Positions 38,371 through 48,584 are shown, counted from the stretch's first letter. The stretch: 64,000 nucleotides of DNA from Paracoccus aminophilus JCM 7686 (GCF_000444995.1 NC_022041.1:2640001-2704000); one strand, 5' to 3'. Program-made: numbers and translations. The notes: a model not told the origin generated them from the sequence alone.

Positions 38371-41339
38371 ACGATCAATCTTTCAGCGGCAACGCTGCCT
38401 TCCATGATTCCTCCTTCCTGCAAGGTCACAACGCGGCCTATGTCGAGCAGCTTTACGGCCAATGGGCCAAGGATGCCGCTTCGGTCGATGCCGCCTGGGA
38501 TGCGTTCTTCCGCAGCCTCGGCGACGATCTGGGCGCCGTCGAGCGCGAGGCCAAAGGCGCCAGCTGGTCGCGCCCAGATTGGCCGCCGCAGCCCTCGGAT
38601 GAAACGACGGCCGCGCTGACCGGCGAATGGCCGATGTCCTCGAAATCCGAGGCGGATGCCGCGCTGAAAAAGATCGCGGGCAAGGCCGCCGACAAAGGGG
38701 TGACGCTCACCGATGAGCAGATGCGCCGCGCCGTGCTCGATTCCGTGCGCGCGCTGATGCTGATCCGCTCGTTCCGGATCCGCGGCCATCTCTTTGCCGA
38801 TCTCGACCCGCTTGGGCAGCGCGAAGTGCCGCAGACCGGCGAGCTTGATCCCGCGACCTATGGTTTCGGGCCGAATGACCTTGATCGTCCGATCTTCATC
38901 GACAACGTGCTGGGCCTGCAGATCGCGACCATGCGCCAGATCGTCGAGCTGATGAAGCGCACCTATTGCGGCACCTTTGCGCTGCAATACATGCATATCT
39001 CGGACCCCGAGCAGGCCGCCTGGCTGAAAGAGCGCATCGAGGGTTATGGCAAGGAAATCGCCTTCACCCGCGAAGGCCGCCGCGCCATTCTGAACAAGCT
39101 GGTCGAGGCCGAAGGCTACGAGAAGTTCCTCCACGTCAAATATATGGGCACGAAACGCTTCGGCCTTGATGGCGGCGAGGCGCTGATCCCGGCGATGGAG
39201 CAAATCGTGAAGCGCGGCGGTGCGCTTGGCGTCAAGGATGTCGTGGTCGGCATGCCCCACCGTGGCCGCCTGTCGGTGCTCGCCAACGTCATGGGCAAGC
39301 CCTACCGCGCGATCTTCAACGAATTCCAAGGCGGCAGCTTCAAGCCGGAAGATGTCGACGGTTCGGGCGATGTGAAATATCACCTCGGCGCCTCGTCGGA
39401 CCGCACCTTCGACGGCAATCTCGTCCACCTGTCGCTGACCGCAAACCCCTCGCACCTCGAGGCGGTGAACCCGGTCGTTCTGGGCAAGGTCCGCGCCAAG
39501 CAGGATCAGCTCAATGACACCGAATACCGCACCGCGGTCCTGCCGATCCTGCTGCATGGCGATGCGGCCTTTGCCGGTCAGGGCGTCGTCGCGGAATGCC
39601 TTCAGCTTTCTGGCATCAAGGGCCACCGCACCGGCGGCACGATCCATATCATCGTGAACAACCAGATCGGTTTCACCACCGCACCGAGCTTCTCGCGCAC
39701 CTCGCCCTATCCGACGGATATCGCGCTGATGGTCGAAGCGCCGATCTTCCACGTCAATGGCGATGATCCGGAAGCCGTGGTCCATGCGGCCCGCGTCGCG
39801 ACCGAGTTCCGCCAACTCTTCCACAAAGACGTGGTTCTGGACATCTTCTGCTACCGCCGCTTCGGTCACAACGAAGGCGACGAGCCGATGTTCACCAACC
39901 CGGCGATGTATAAAAACATCAAGGGCCACAAGACCACGCTTCAGCTTTACACCGAGCGTCTGGTTCAGGACGGCCTGATCCCGGAAGGCGAGATCGAGGA
40001 TATGAAGGCGGCCTTCCAGGCCAAGCTCAACGAGGAATTCGAGGCCGGCAAGACCTATAAGCCGAACAAGGCCGACTGGCTGGACGGCAAATGGTCGGGC
40101 CTCTCGATCGAGCCCGAGGAATATGCGCGCGGCCAGACCGCGATCTCGCCCGAGATGATGGAAGAGGTCGGCAAGGCGCTGGTCTCGCAGCCGGGCGATA
40201 TCGACCTGCACAAGACCGTTGGCCGTCTGCTCGAAGCCAAGGCCAAGATGTTTGAAACCGGTCAAGGCTTTGACTGGGCGACGGGCGAGGCTCTGGCCTT
40301 TGGCTCGCTGGTGGCAGAGGGCCATCCGGTCCGCCTCGCCGGTCAGGATTCGACCCGCGGCACCTTCTCGCAGCGCCATTCCGCGCTGATCGACCAGACC
40401 ACGGAAGAGCGTTACTATCCGCTCAACAACATCCGCAAGGGTCAGGCCCGTTACGAGGTCATCGACTCGATGCTGTCGGAATATGCGGTTCTGGGCTTTG
40501 AATATGGCTATTCGCTGTCCGAGCCGAATACGCTGACGCTCTGGGAAGCCCAGTTCGGCGACTTCGCCAATGGCGCGCAGATCATGTTCGACCAGTTCAT
40601 CTCCTCGGGCGAGAAGAAATGGCTGCGCATGTCGGGGCTCGTCTGCCTGCTACCGCATGGCTATGAAGGTCAGGGCCCCGAGCACAGCTCGGCTCGTCTC
40701 GAGCGCTACCTGCAAGGCTGCGCCGAGGACAACTGGATCGTCGCGAACTGCTCGACCCCGGCCAACTATTTCCACATTCTGCGCCGTCAGCTGAAGCGGA
40801 ACTTCCGCAAGCCGCTGATCCTGATGACGCCGAAATCGTTGCTGCGCCACCCGCTTGCGGTGTCGTCGGTCGATGAATTCACCACCGGGTCGAGCTTCCA
40901 CCGCGTGCTGCAAGACGATGCCGAACGCGGCAAGACCGATTTCAAACTGGTCTCGGACGACAAGATCCGCCGCGTCGTGATCTGCTCGGGCAAGGTCTAT
41001 TATGACCTGCTGCAAGCGCGCAATGCCGCCGGGGCCGAGGATGTCTATATCCTGCGTCTCGAGCAGTTCTATCCCTTTCCGGCCCAATCGATGGTGCGCG
41101 AGCTGGAACGCTTCAAGGGTGCCGAGATCGTCTGGTGTCAGGAAGAGCCCAAGAACCAGGGCGGCTGGACCTTCGTCGAGCCGAATATCGAATGGGTTCT
41201 GGGTCGCATCGGCGCGACGCACAGCCGGCCGCGCTATGTCGGTCGCGCCGCAGCCGCTTCGCCCGCGACCGGGCTTGGGTCGCGCCACAAGGCCGAGCAA
41301 GAGGCGCTGGTGGGTGAAGCCATCACCCTCGGGTCCTGA
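38367..41339 (+). CDS. sucA: 2-oxoglutarate dehydrogenase E1 component
   Basis: This 990-residue thiamine-diphosphate enzyme decarboxylates 2-oxoglutarate and succinylates the E2 lipoyl groups. The N-terminal E2-binding helix segment is seen (NAAFHDSSFLQGHNAAYVEQLY), followed by the core motifs GMPHRGRLSVLANVMGKP and HNEGDEPMFTNP. The C-terminal transketolase part carries GYEGQGPEHSSARLER. The start at 38367 has GAGGT six bases upstream. The ATG at 38361 is too close to it. Confidence 0.97.
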   Translation: MNDQSFSGNAAFHDSSFLQGHNAAYVEQLYGQWAKDAASVDAAWDAFFRSLGDDLGAVEREAKGASWSRPDWPPQPSDETTAALTGEWPMSSKSEADAALKKIAGKAADKGVTLTDEQMRRAVLDSVRALMLIRSFRIRGHLFADLDPLGQREVPQTGELDPATYGFGPNDLDRPIFIDNVLGLQIATMRQIVELMKRTYCGTFALQYMHISDPEQAAWLKERIEGYGKEIAFTREGRRAILNKLVEAEGYEKFLHVKYMGTKRFGLDGGEALIPAMEQIVKRGGALGVKDVVVGMPHRGRLSVLANVMGKPYRAIFNEFQGGSFKPEDVDGSGDVKYHLGASSDRTFDGNLVHLSLTANPSHLEAVNPVVLGKVRAKQDQLNDTEYRTAVLPILLHGDAAFAGQGVVAECLQLSGIKGHRTGGTIHIIVNNQIGFTTAPSFSRTSPYPTDIALMVEAPIFHVNGDDPEAVVHAARVATEFRQLFHKDVVLDIFCYRRFGHNEGDEPMFTNPAMYKNIKGHKTTLQLYTERLVQDGLIPEGEIEDMKAAFQAKLNEEFEAGKTYKPNKADWLDGKWSGLSIEPEEYARGQTAISPEMMEEVGKALVSQPGDIDLHKTVGRLLEAKAKMFETGQGFDWATGEALAFGSLVAEGHPVRLAGQDSTRGTFSQRHSALIDQTTEERYYPLNNIRKGQARYEVIDSMLSEYAVLGFEYGYSLSEPNTLTLWEAQFGDFANGAQIMFDQFISSGEKKWLRMSGLVCLLPHGYEGQGPEHSSARLERYLQGCAEDNWIVANCSTPANYFHILRRQLKRNFRKPLILMTPKSLLRHPLAVSSVDEFTTGSSFHRVLQDDAERGKTDFKLVSDDKIRRVVICSGKVYYDLLQARNAAGAEDVYILRLEQFYPFPAQSMVRELERFKGAEIVWCQEEPKNQGGWTFVEPNIEWVLGRIGATHSRPRYVGRAAAASPATGLGSRHKAEQEALVGEAITLGS

Positions 41340-41342
41340 GCC

Positions 41343-42884
41343 ATGGCGATCGAGCTGCGCGTCCCTTCTCTCGGGGAATCCGTCGCCGAAGCGACCGTGT
41401 CGACCTGGTTCAAGAAACCGGGCGACAGGGTCGCGGTCGACGAGATGCTGTGCGAGCTGGAAACCGACAAGGTGACGGTCGAAGTGCCGTCGCCGGTCGC
41501 CGGCATGCTGGCCGAAATCATCGCGCCCGAAGGAGAGACGGTCGCCCCGAATGCCTTGCTGGCGCAAATTGCCGAAGACGGCAGTGCTGGCCCCGAAGAA
41601 ATGCTGCCGCGCGAAACTCCGGCGGCGAAGCTCAACGAAGGACAAAGTGACATGAGCGGAAAAGCTGTCGACGTGATGGTCCCCACCCTCGGCGAGAGCG
41701 TGACGGAAGCAACCGTCGCGACCTGGTTCAAGAAGGTCGGCGATCACGTCAATCAGGACGAGATGCTGTGCGAACTCGAAACTGACAAGGTCTCGGTCGA
41801 AGTTCCCGCGCCGGTTTCGGGCGTGCTGGCGGAAATCCTTGCGCCCGAGGGTGCGACGGTCGATGCCAAAGCCAAGCTTGCGATTATCGAGGAAGGCGCG
41901 GCAGGTGCGGTCTCGGCGCCCGCAGCGGCCGCCGCCCCCGCTCCGGCAGCAGCCGCTCCTGCAGCTTCGGCCGCCCCGGCGTCCAACCGTTCGGACGTCG
42001 AGGATGCGCCCTCCGCCAAGAAAGCGCTGGCCGAAGCCGGTCTTGCGCGCGATGCCGTCGAAGGTTCGGGCCGCGATGGCCGCGTGATGAAGGAAGATGT
42101 CGCGCGTGCCGCAAGCGCCCCGGCAGCTTCGGTTGCTCCGACCCCGGCCGCAGCACCCCGTGCGCCGGTCTCGGTCGCTGATGCCGCCCGCGAAGAGCGC
42201 GTCAAGATGACCCGCCTGCGTGCGACCATCGCCCGCCGCCTGAAAGATGCGCAGAACACCGCCGCCATGCTGACCACCTATAACGAGGTGGATATGAAGG
42301 CGATCATGGACCTGCGCGCCGAATACAAGGACGCTTTCGAGAAGAAGCACAAGGTCAAGCTGGGCTTCATGTCCTTCTTCGTGAAGGCCTGCACCCATGC
42401 GCTGAAGGAAGTGCCCGAGGTCAATGCCGAGATCGACGGCGGCGACATCGTCTACAAGAACTACGTCAATATGGGCGTCGCTGTCGGCACGCCGTCGGGT
42501 CTGGTCGTGCCGGTTCTGCGCGATGCCGACCAGCTCTCCTTTGCCGATATCGAAAAGCAGATCGCCGAGCTTGGCCTGCGTGCCCGTGACGGCAAGCTGA
42601 CCATGAACGACATGCAGGGCGGCACCTTCACCATCTCGAACGGTGGCGTTTACGGCTCGCTGATGTCCTCGCCGATCCTCAACCCGCCGCAATCGGGGAT
42701 CCTCGGGATGCACAAGATCCAGGACCGCCCGGTCGTGGTCGGTGGTCAGATCGTCATCCGCCCGATGATGTATCTCGCGCTCTCCTATGACCACCGCATC
42801 GTCGATGGCAAAGGCGCCGTGACCTTCCTCGTGCGCGTCAAGGAAGCGCTGGAAGATCCGCGCCGCCTGCTGATGGATCTCTGA
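41343..42884 (+). CDS. sucB: 2-oxoglutarate dehydrogenase E2, dihydrolipoyl succinyltransferase
   Basis: This 513-residue E2 core protein has two N-terminal lipoyl domains (residues about 2-78 and 107-183), each with the lipoyl-lysine motif [13 protein letters not shown]. An Ala/Pro linker, a peripheral-subunit-binding domain (near [15 protein letters not shown]) and the catalytic domain ending in [16 protein letters not shown] follow. Most OdhB proteins have one lipoyl domain. The ATG at 41652, before the second domain, has GAAGGA nine bases upstream and would give a canonical 410-residue form. Confidence 0.97.
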   Translation: MAIELRVPSLGESVAEATVSTWFKKPGDRVAVDEMLCELETDKVTVEVPSPVAGMLAEIIAPEGETVAPNALLAQIAEDGSAGPEEMLPRETPAAKLNEGQSDMSGKAVDVMVPTLGESVTEATVATWFKKVGDHVNQDEMLCELETDKVSVEVPAPVSGVLAEILAPEGATVDAKAKLAIIEEGAAGAVSAPAAAAAPAPAAAAPAASAAPASNRSDVEDAPSAKKALAEAGLARDAVEGSGRDGRVMKEDVARAASAPAASVAPTPAAAPRAPVSVADAAREERVKMTRLRATIARRLKDAQNTAAMLTTYNEVDMKAIMDLRAEYKDAFEKKHKVKLGFMSFFVKACTHALKEVPEVNAEIDGGDIVYKNYVNMGVAVGTPSGLVVPVLRDADQLSFADIEKQIAELGLRARDGKLTMNDMQGGTFTISNGGVYGSLMSSPILNPPQSGILGMHKIQDRPVVVGGQIVIRPMMYLALSYDHRIVDGKGAVTFLVRVKEALEDPRRLLMDL

Positions 42885-42898
42885 TCCCGAAACCCATC

Positions 42899-42925
42899 GG
42901 CTGCGCCCTGATCCGGGGCGCAGCC
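42899..42925 (+). terminator. Stem-loop after sucB
   Basis: GGCTGCGCCC pairs perfectly with GGGCGCAGCC around a seven-base loop. It is followed by TTCCCCC rather than a T-run, so an attenuator or mRNA-stabilising hairpin before the small-gene segment is likely. Confidence 0.6.
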
Positions 42926-42951
42926 TTCCCCCTCAACCCAAGGTAACTGTC

Positions 42952-43416
42952 GTGAAAAAGCTTCCGGTTCTTCTGGCTGCGACCCTCGCGCTTTCTGCCT
43001 GCGCGACCGCGCCCATCCCCGCCATCACCGCGCCCGATGCGCTGATGTTCACCACAAGCCGCGACGTGATCGTGCGCGGCATCGATGCCGGGCCGAATGG
43101 CATCCGCCCACCGCTTCTGGTGCGGCGCAGCTATCCCGTCACCTGCGCCCAAGACCCGCTGATGGCCCCGCCTGCCGTGCGCTCGGCCCAGACCATCCGG
43201 GAAATCAACCGCATTCTTGGCCCCGTCACCACCCGCACCGGCGAGAGCTTCTTCAAGGCCGAGGAAATGCGCGCCGTGAACTCCGTGACCGTGCCTTCGC
43301 TCAAATGCTCGATCGGCTGGTTCTCCGAGGCACCGGTGTCGCGCGATCCCGCCGTGATTGCCGCCTTTGCCGCCAAACATGGCGTCAACCTTGCCCTGCC
43401 CGTGCAGGGCCTCTGA
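42952..43416 (+). CDS. Lipoprotein of unknown function
   Basis: This gives 154 residues from a GTG start with AAGG upstream. The signal is MKKLPVLLAATLALSAC, with lipobox LSAC. The mature part has cysteines at PVTCAQDP and SLKCSIGW and no recognised domain. It lies between sucB and the EVE-domain gene, three bases before the latter. Confidence 0.72.
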   Translation: MKKLPVLLAATLALSACATAPIPAITAPDALMFTTSRDVIVRGIDAGPNGIRPPLLVRRSYPVTCAQDPLMAPPAVRSAQTIREINRILGPVTTRTGESFFKAEEMRAVNSVTVPSLKCSIGWFSEAPVSRDPAVIAAFAAKHGVNLALPVQGL

Positions 43417-43419
43417 GCC

Positions 43420-43842
43420 ATGACCGAGACCGCCCCCCGTTTCTGGATCGGCACCGTTAGCCGCGAGCATGTGTTGCGCGCCGTGACGGGGGGCTTTGCC
43501 ATGCTCAATCAGGGCATGAAAGCGCCGCTGAACCGGATGAGCCCCGGCGATTGGCTGGTCTATTATTCGCCCAAAACCGCCGTCGATGGCGCGCCGCTTC
43601 AGGCCTTCACCGCGATTGGCGAGGTCGCGGGGCCGGCCCCCTATGGGCTGACCTCGGACGAGGGCGAACAGATCTATCGTCGCGAGATGATTTGGAAAAA
43701 GGCAACCGAAACGCCTATCGCCCGTTTACTTGACAGTCTGGACTTCACCCGCGGCAATTGGGGCAATGTCGTCCGCCGCGGGCATTTTGAAATCACCGGC
43801 GCGGATTTCCAGACCCTCCGCACCGCCATGCTGAAAGAGTAA
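43420..43842 (+). CDS. EVE-domain protein (UPF0310)
   Basis: This 140-residue protein of the EVE/PUA-like fold is recognised by FWIGTVSREHVLRAV at the start, the NRMSPGDWLVYYSPK motif and the C-terminal RRGHFEITGADF. The fold binds modified bases or RNA in studied members, and no specific ligand is predicted here. It is in a run of closely spaced genes between sucB and lpd. Confidence 0.85.
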   Translation: MTETAPRFWIGTVSREHVLRAVTGGFAMLNQGMKAPLNRMSPGDWLVYYSPKTAVDGAPLQAFTAIGEVAGPAPYGLTSDEGEQIYRREMIWKKATETPIARLLDSLDFTRGNWGNVVRRGHFEITGADFQTLRTAMLKE

Positions 43843-43846
43843 CGCC

Positions 43847-44104
43847 ATGACCCAGATGATTTCCCATTACAGCTTTGCCGATTACGCGAAATTCAAGGCA
43901 GCCTATGACGACCATGCCGAAGATCGCGGCAACAATGGTCTCTCGCTGCTGCAGCTCTGGCGCGAAAGCGGGACCAGCGCCTGGGCGCTTTATCAGGTCA
44001 ATGATGCCAAGGCGGCGAAGGATTATCTCTCGGGCGCGGCGGGGGTCTTCAACTCGCTGGCCGGTGTCAGCGCAGTCGAGATCCATCTGGTGGAGACCGC
44101 CTGA
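43847..44104 (+). CDS. Small protein of unknown function
   Basis: This 85-residue soluble protein (MTQMISHYSFADYAKFKAAYDDH...) is rich in aromatic and alanine residues and without cysteines. The pattern SxWALYQVNDAKAAKDYL is reminiscent of small ferredoxin-like or monooxygenase-like folds, but I cannot assign a family. It starts five bases after the EVE gene and ends one base before the MAPEG gene. Confidence 0.7.
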   Translation: MTQMISHYSFADYAKFKAAYDDHAEDRGNNGLSLLQLWRESGTSAWALYQVNDAKAAKDYLSGAAGVFNSLAGVSAVEIHLVETA

Positions 44105-44105
44105 C

Positions 44106-44498
44106 ATGTCCGCCGAAACCACCGCGCTGGGTCTGGCCGCCGTTCTGCAAGCCGTCCAGATCGGGCTTGCCGGTATCTCGATGAACCGCGACGTGGGCGC
44201 GAAATGGAATGCCGGGCCGCGCGATGCGCAGCCCGAATTCTCGCCCCTGACCGGCCGCCTGCGCCGCGCGGTCACCAACCATTTCGAAGGGCTGATCTTT
44301 TTCACCATCGCCGTGGTCATGGTCTCGATCGAGGACCGCAGCAATGCGCTGACCGTGCTCTGCGCCTGGCTCTATCTGGCCGCGCGCATCCTTTATATTC
44401 CCGCCTATGCTTTTGCCTGGTCGCCGTGGCGATCTGTCATCTGGATGGTGGGCTTTTTTGCAACCATGGCGATGATCATCTTCGCCCTGCTGACCTGA
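44106..44498 (+). CDS. MAPEG-family membrane protein
   Basis: This 130-residue protein has four hydrophobic segments and the MAPEG signature GRLRRAVTNHFEGLIFFTIA. The family includes glutathione-dependent membrane transferases, and bacterial members are mostly uncharacterised. The start at 44106 follows the stop of the previous gene by one base. It is just upstream of lpd. Confidence 0.85.
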   Translation: MSAETTALGLAAVLQAVQIGLAGISMNRDVGAKWNAGPRDAQPEFSPLTGRLRRAVTNHFEGLIFFTIAVVMVSIEDRSNALTVLCAWLYLAARILYIPAYAFAWSPWRSVIWMVGFFATMAMIIFALLT

Positions 44499-44540
44499 TC
44501 GCAGCCCCAAGCGGGGCGCGTTTCTTCCAAGGAGACCCGA

Positions 44541-45935
44541 ATGTCCACCTACGATCTCATCGTCATCGGCGCCGGCCCCGGCGGTTATGTCTGCGCGATC
44601 CGCGCAGCGCAGCTTGGCCTCAAGGTCGCTTGCGTCGAGGGCCGCGAGACCCTTGGCGGCACCTGCCTGAACGTCGGCTGCATCCCCTCGAAGGCGCTGC
44701 TCCACGCCAGCCACATGCTGCATGAGACGCATGAGAATTTCGCGAAAATGGGTCTGATCGTCCCGGAGGTCAGCGTCGATTGGGCGAAGACCCAAGGCTA
44801 CAAGGCCGAGACCGTCACCGGCAACACCAAGGGCATCGAGTTCCTGTTCAAGAAGAACAAGATCGACTGGCTGAAAGGCTGGGCCACGATCGAGGCGCCG
44901 GGCCAGGTCAAGGTCGGCGACACCACCTATGAGACGAAGAACATCGTCATCGCGACCGGCTCGGTGCCGTCCTCGCTCAAGGGCGTCACGGTGGACAATG
45001 ACGCGGGCGTGGTCGTCGATTCGACCGGCGCGCTGGCTTTGGCCAAGATCCCCAGCTCGCTTGTCGTGATCGGCGCGGGCGTCATCGGGCTCGAGCTTGG
45101 CTCTGTCTATGCGCGTCTGGGCACCGAGGTCACCGTCGTCGAATATCTGGACGCAATCACCCCCGGCATGGACGGCGAGGTGCAAAAGCAGTTCCAGAAG
45201 ATCCTGACCAAACAGGGCCTGAAATTCGTTCTGGGTGCCGCCGTGTCGGGCGTCGAGACCGAAGGCGGCAAGGCCAAGGTGAACTACACGCTGAAGAAAG
45301 ACGGCTCGGAGCAGTCGGTCGAGGCCGAGGTCGTTCTCGTCGCCACCGGCCGCCGTCCCTTCGTCGACGGGCTTGGTCTCGACCGGCTGGGCGTGGCGCT
45401 GACCGATCGCGGCTTTGTCCAGATCGACAACCATTGGCAGACCAATGTCCCGGGCATTTATGCGATCGGCGACGCGGTCCCCGGCCCGATGCTCGCCCAT
45501 AAGGCCGAGGATGAAGGCATGGCCGCCGCCGAAGCGATTGCCGGCAAACATGGCCATGTGAATTACGACGTGATCCCCGGCGTGATCTACACCACGCCCG
45601 AGGTTGCCTCGGTCGGTCTGACCGAAGAGGCCGCCAAGGCCACGGGTCGCAAGATCAAGGTCGGCAAATTCCCCTTCATGGGCAATGCCCGCGCCAAGGC
45701 GCTCTTCCAAGCGGAGGGCTTCGTCAAGATGATCGCGGATGCCGACACCGACCGGGTGCTTGGCTGCCACATCATCGGCCCGAATGCGGGCGAGATGATC
45801 CATGAGGTCTGCGTCGCCATGGAGTTCGGTGCCGCCGCGCAGGATATCGCGCTGACCTGCCACGCCCATCCGACCTGCTCGGAAGCGGTGCGCGAGGCGG
45901 CTCTGGCCTGCGGAGACGGGGCAATCCACGCCTGA
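44541..45935 (+). CDS. lpd: Dihydrolipoyl dehydrogenase (E3)
   Basis: This 464-residue flavoprotein reoxidises dihydrolipoyl groups of the 2-oxoglutarate complex with NAD. The FAD motif is [19 protein letters not shown], the redox disulfide is in [13 protein letters not shown], the NAD motif is [19 protein letters not shown], and the active His-Glu pair is in [18 protein letters not shown] lies before the ATG. It is the last gene of the suc operon. Confidence 0.98.
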   Translation: MSTYDLIVIGAGPGGYVCAIRAAQLGLKVACVEGRETLGGTCLNVGCIPSKALLHASHMLHETHENFAKMGLIVPEVSVDWAKTQGYKAETVTGNTKGIEFLFKKNKIDWLKGWATIEAPGQVKVGDTTYETKNIVIATGSVPSSLKGVTVDNDAGVVVDSTGALALAKIPSSLVVIGAGVIGLELGSVYARLGTEVTVVEYLDAITPGMDGEVQKQFQKILTKQGLKFVLGAAVSGVETEGGKAKVNYTLKKDGSEQSVEAEVVLVATGRRPFVDGLGLDRLGVALTDRGFVQIDNHWQTNVPGIYAIGDAVPGPMLAHKAEDEGMAAAEAIAGKHGHVNYDVIPGVIYTTPEVASVGLTEEAAKATGRKIKVGKFPFMGNARAKALFQAEGFVKMIADADTDRVLGCHIIGPNAGEMIHEVCVAMEFGAAAQDIALTCHAHPTCSEAVREAALACGDGAIHA

Positions 45936-45961
45936 TTGGCATGGTTTCGCTGATCGACCGG

Positions 45962-45989
45962 GGGCGGCCTTGACGGGCCGCCCTTTTTT
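45962..45989 (+). terminator. Rho-independent terminator after lpd
   Basis: GGGCGGC pairs with GCCGCCC around an eight-base loop, followed by TTTTTT. Confidence 0.9.
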
Positions 45990-46063
45990 CTTGCGAGACG
46001 ATCAAAGGGAAAATATCCGGGAAACTCCCGGTGGCAGTGCCGGGCAAGAACCCGGAGCAGAGA

Positions 46064-46534
46064 ATGATCGCACGCCGAAGCCTGATCTTTTCGGTCCTCG
46101 CCCTTGCCGCCTGCGGGAGCACCGGCAGCAAAGGACCAAAGCCGCGCAGCTATACGGGCGGCCCGCACCCCTCGCCCGAGATGAACGCCAAGGTCAATTA
46201 CTGGGCCGACCATTACAACGTGCCGCGCCCTCTGGTGCATCGCGTCGTCATCCGCGAGTCGAAATACCGCCCCGAGGCCCGCAATGGCCCCTATTTCGGC
46301 CTGATGCAGATCCAGCCGCAAACCGCACGCACGATGGGCTATCGCGGCGATCCGCAGGGCCTGCTCGATGCCGATACCAATCTGCAATATGGCGTGAAGT
46401 ATCTGCGCGGCGCCTATCTGGTCGCCAATGGCAACCACGACAGCGCCGTCAGCTGGTATTCGCGCGGCTATTACTACGAGGCCAAGCGTCGCGGCCTTCT
46501 GGAAGCGACCGGGCTTAAAGCCTCGCGCGTCTGA
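46064..46534 (+). CDS. Lytic transglycosylase lipoprotein (SLT domain)
   Basis: This 156-residue protein is a lipoprotein by its lipobox (SVLALAAC). The rest is a compact goose-lysozyme-like SLT domain with the catalytic glutamate in VIRESKYRPEAR, then YFGLMQIQPQTART and TNLQYGVKYLRGAY. It is likely bound to the outer membrane facing the periplasm, cleaving peptidoglycan to anhydro-muropeptides. The start at 46064 has CCGGAG upstream. Confidence 0.9.
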   Translation: MIARRSLIFSVLALAACGSTGSKGPKPRSYTGGPHPSPEMNAKVNYWADHYNVPRPLVHRVVIRESKYRPEARNGPYFGLMQIQPQTARTMGYRGDPQGLLDADTNLQYGVKYLRGAYLVANGNHDSAVSWYSRGYYYEAKRRGLLEATGLKASRV

Positions 46535-46544
46535 TCCCCCGACG

Positions 46545-46565
46545 GGAGGGCGAGATCAGCCCTCC
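46545..46565. terminator. Stem-loop between convergent genes
   Basis: GGAGGGC pairs with GCCCTCC around GAGATCA. It overlaps the last codons of the ltrA-like gene, between two convergent genes. Confidence 0.5.
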
Positions 46566-47707
46566 TGCCCCCGCCCGTCCAAAAGCGGCGCGCGCCAGAT
46601 CTGCGCGATCACCGCGATCACGGCAAAGCCCCAGATCGGCAGGCCAAGCACGCCGCCCAGAAGCGCCAACCCCGCTCCGACCGGCAGCGCCAGCCCCCGT
46701 CCACCAAGCGCCACCTTGCGGTCGCGGATCAGCCACAGCGTCACCCAGATCAGCGCCAATGGCACGGCAAACCACCAGGCGATGGCGGCCTGCGTCGCCT
46801 CACCCTCGCCCGCGGCATGATCGACCGAGGCGCCCAGCGCGGCGCCCAGCATGGCGATGCCCGCGAAAACCAGCACATGGCCATAGCCCCAAAACAGGTT
46901 CTCGCCCATGCTGCGCGACCGCAGCCCCTCTTCCGGCGCGAAATAGATCGCGAAAACCGCAAAGATGATGACCACCGCCGAGACCGAGGCAACCCACGGC
47001 ACCAAAGTGCCATTCGCCCCGTAAGCCAGCCCAAACCCCGCCGCGACCGACACCATCAGCTCGCCCAGCGAGATGATGGTCAGCCCGGCATAGCGCTCCA
47101 TGATGTGATGGCGGTGAAAGGGCGTGCGCCGCGCGCGCTCGGCGAAAAAGGGCACCGAAAGCTCGATCGCCCAGACGATGAAACTGCCCGCGAAAAACGC
47201 GGACGAGCCCGGCGCGGTCGAAAGATAAAGCACCAGCCAGCCAAGCTGCGCGATCAAAATCCCCCACATGTAACGCAGCGCAGTGGTGCGGTATTCGGGG
47301 TTACTGGCGGCGCAAAGCCACAGCGCCGCCATGCCCAAGCGCATGACGCTCCAGCCCAGAACGCCCCATTCCATGTCGAGCGTCCGCTCGATGAAGCCCG
47401 CGCCTCCGGCAAAGATCATCTCGCCGATCATCACCACCATGACCAGCAGCCGGTAGATGCCACCGTCGTTTTCAAAGGCGCTTGAGAACCAGGTGAAGTT
47501 CATCCACGCCCACCAGATCGCGGTGAAGAGGAAAGCAAAGCGCGGCAGCATCTCGACGCCCCGCCCTTCGAGGATCGCGTGATGCAGCCCCGCCGTCACC
47601 GCAGCAATCGCGATGACCGTGACCAGATCGAACAAGAGCTCGATCGGAGACGAGGCGCGGTGCGGTTCATGGGGGTCGCGGGCAGTCAGCGGGATGATCC
47701 GGATCAT
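46556..47707 (-). CDS. Low-temperature-requirement A family membrane protein
   Basis: This 383-residue inner-membrane protein has about eleven hydrophobic segments. It matches the LtrA family by the N-terminal ASSPIELLFDLVTVIAIAAV, the RHHIMERYAGLTIISLGELM block and the central WWAWMNFTWFSSAF. The function is unclear even in Listeria, where the family was named. The start at 47707 has CAGGAG upstream. It is divergent from the methyltransferase gene. Confidence 0.85.
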   Translation of the reverse strand: MIRIIPLTARDPHEPHRASSPIELLFDLVTVIAIAAVTAGLHHAILEGRGVEMLPRFAFLFTAIWWAWMNFTWFSSAFENDGGIYRLLVMVVMIGEMIFAGGAGFIERTLDMEWGVLGWSVMRLGMAALWLCAASNPEYRTTALRYMWGILIAQLGWLVLYLSTAPGSSAFFAGSFIVWAIELSVPFFAERARRTPFHRHHIMERYAGLTIISLGELMVSVAAGFGLAYGANGTLVPWVASVSAVVIIFAVFAIYFAPEEGLRSRSMGENLFWGYGHVLVFAGIAMLGAALGASVDHAAGEGEATQAAIAWWFAVPLALIWVTLWLIRDRKVALGGRGLALPVGAGLALLGGVLGLPIWGFAVIAVIAQIWRAPLLDGRGQEG

Positions 47708-47836
47708 CAAGGGCTCCTGTTGCGCCGAGCGGGAGGGACCGCCACATGTTGCCTTGGCAATTTGCGAAATCAAGCCTTGGGCTTTTCAGATCGGGCGCAG
47801 ATCTCTATCAAGCGCCCCTCACCACAGGAGCAGCGC

Positions 47837-48544
47837 ATGGACCGCACAGATAACGGATGGGAAACCTCGGCCGCGGCCTGGATCGCGGATATGGGCGAGC
47901 GTGGCGATTTCAGCCGCATCCATGTCCTCGATGCCCCGATGCTGGCACGGATCCGGGGACGGGGCTTTCAGACCGCGCTGGATGTCGGCAGTGGCGAAGG
48001 CCGCTTTTGCCGGATGATGCAGGCCGAGGGCATCGCGGCCACCGGGGTTGAGCCCACGCCAAGCCTGCGCGCCGCCGCCGAGGCCCGCGACCCCGCGGGC
48101 AACTATGTCGATGCGCAAGCCGAGGCCCTGCCCTTCGATACGGCGAGCTTCGATCTGGTGGTGAGCTATCTCACCTTGATCGACATCGACGGGATCGAAC
48201 CCGCGATTGCGGAAATGGCGCGGGTGCTCAAGCCCGGCGGCAGCCTGCTGATCGCCAATCTCAACAGCTTTTCCACAGCGGGCGACTGGCACCGGCTGGT
48301 CGATGGCTCGCGCTATTTCCGCATGGACAATTATCTCGAGGCACGCGCCGAATGGATGAGCTGGCGCGGCGTCTCGATCCGCAACTGGCACCGTCCGATG
48401 CAGGATTACATGCGGCTTTTGATCGGCGCGGGCCTGCGTCTCAGCCATTTCGAGGAACCGAGCCCGACCGGCGGGGATCGTCGCCGCGCCGAGCGTTTTT
48501 CCCGCGTGCCCTATTTCCATGTCATGGAATGGCTCAAGGACTAG
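47837..48544 (+). CDS. Class I SAM-dependent methyltransferase
   Basis: This 235-residue protein of the UbiE/type 11 methyltransferase type has SAM motif I TALDVGSGEGRF near residue 46. An acidic residue follows in GVEPTPSL, then LVVSYLTLIDIDG and VLKPGGSLLIANLN. The substrate is unknown. CAGGAG precedes the start. Confidence 0.85.
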   Translation: MDRTDNGWETSAAAWIADMGERGDFSRIHVLDAPMLARIRGRGFQTALDVGSGEGRFCRMMQAEGIAATGVEPTPSLRAAAEARDPAGNYVDAQAEALPFDTASFDLVVSYLTLIDIDGIEPAIAEMARVLKPGGSLLIANLNSFSTAGDWHRLVDGSRYFRMDNYLEARAEWMSWRGVSIRNWHRPMQDYMRLLIGAGLRLSHFEEPSPTGGDRRRAERFSRVPYFHVMEWLKD

Positions 48545-48569
48545 GGCCCCTCTCTGCCGGGCCTCGCCT

Positions 48570-48584
48570 CCCCCGTTCCGGGGG
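48570..48584 (+). terminator. Small hairpin after the methyltransferase gene
   Basis: CCCCC-GTTCC-GGGGG is followed by CTTTGC. The short stem and weak T-run make it a possible terminator only. Confidence 0.4.

Noticed and set aside
38334..42794. Long minus-strand open frames opposite sucA and sucB (about 680 and 710 codons)
   Set aside because: sucA and sucB are unmistakable on the plus strand. The antisense frames have no recognisable motif or ribosome-binding site.
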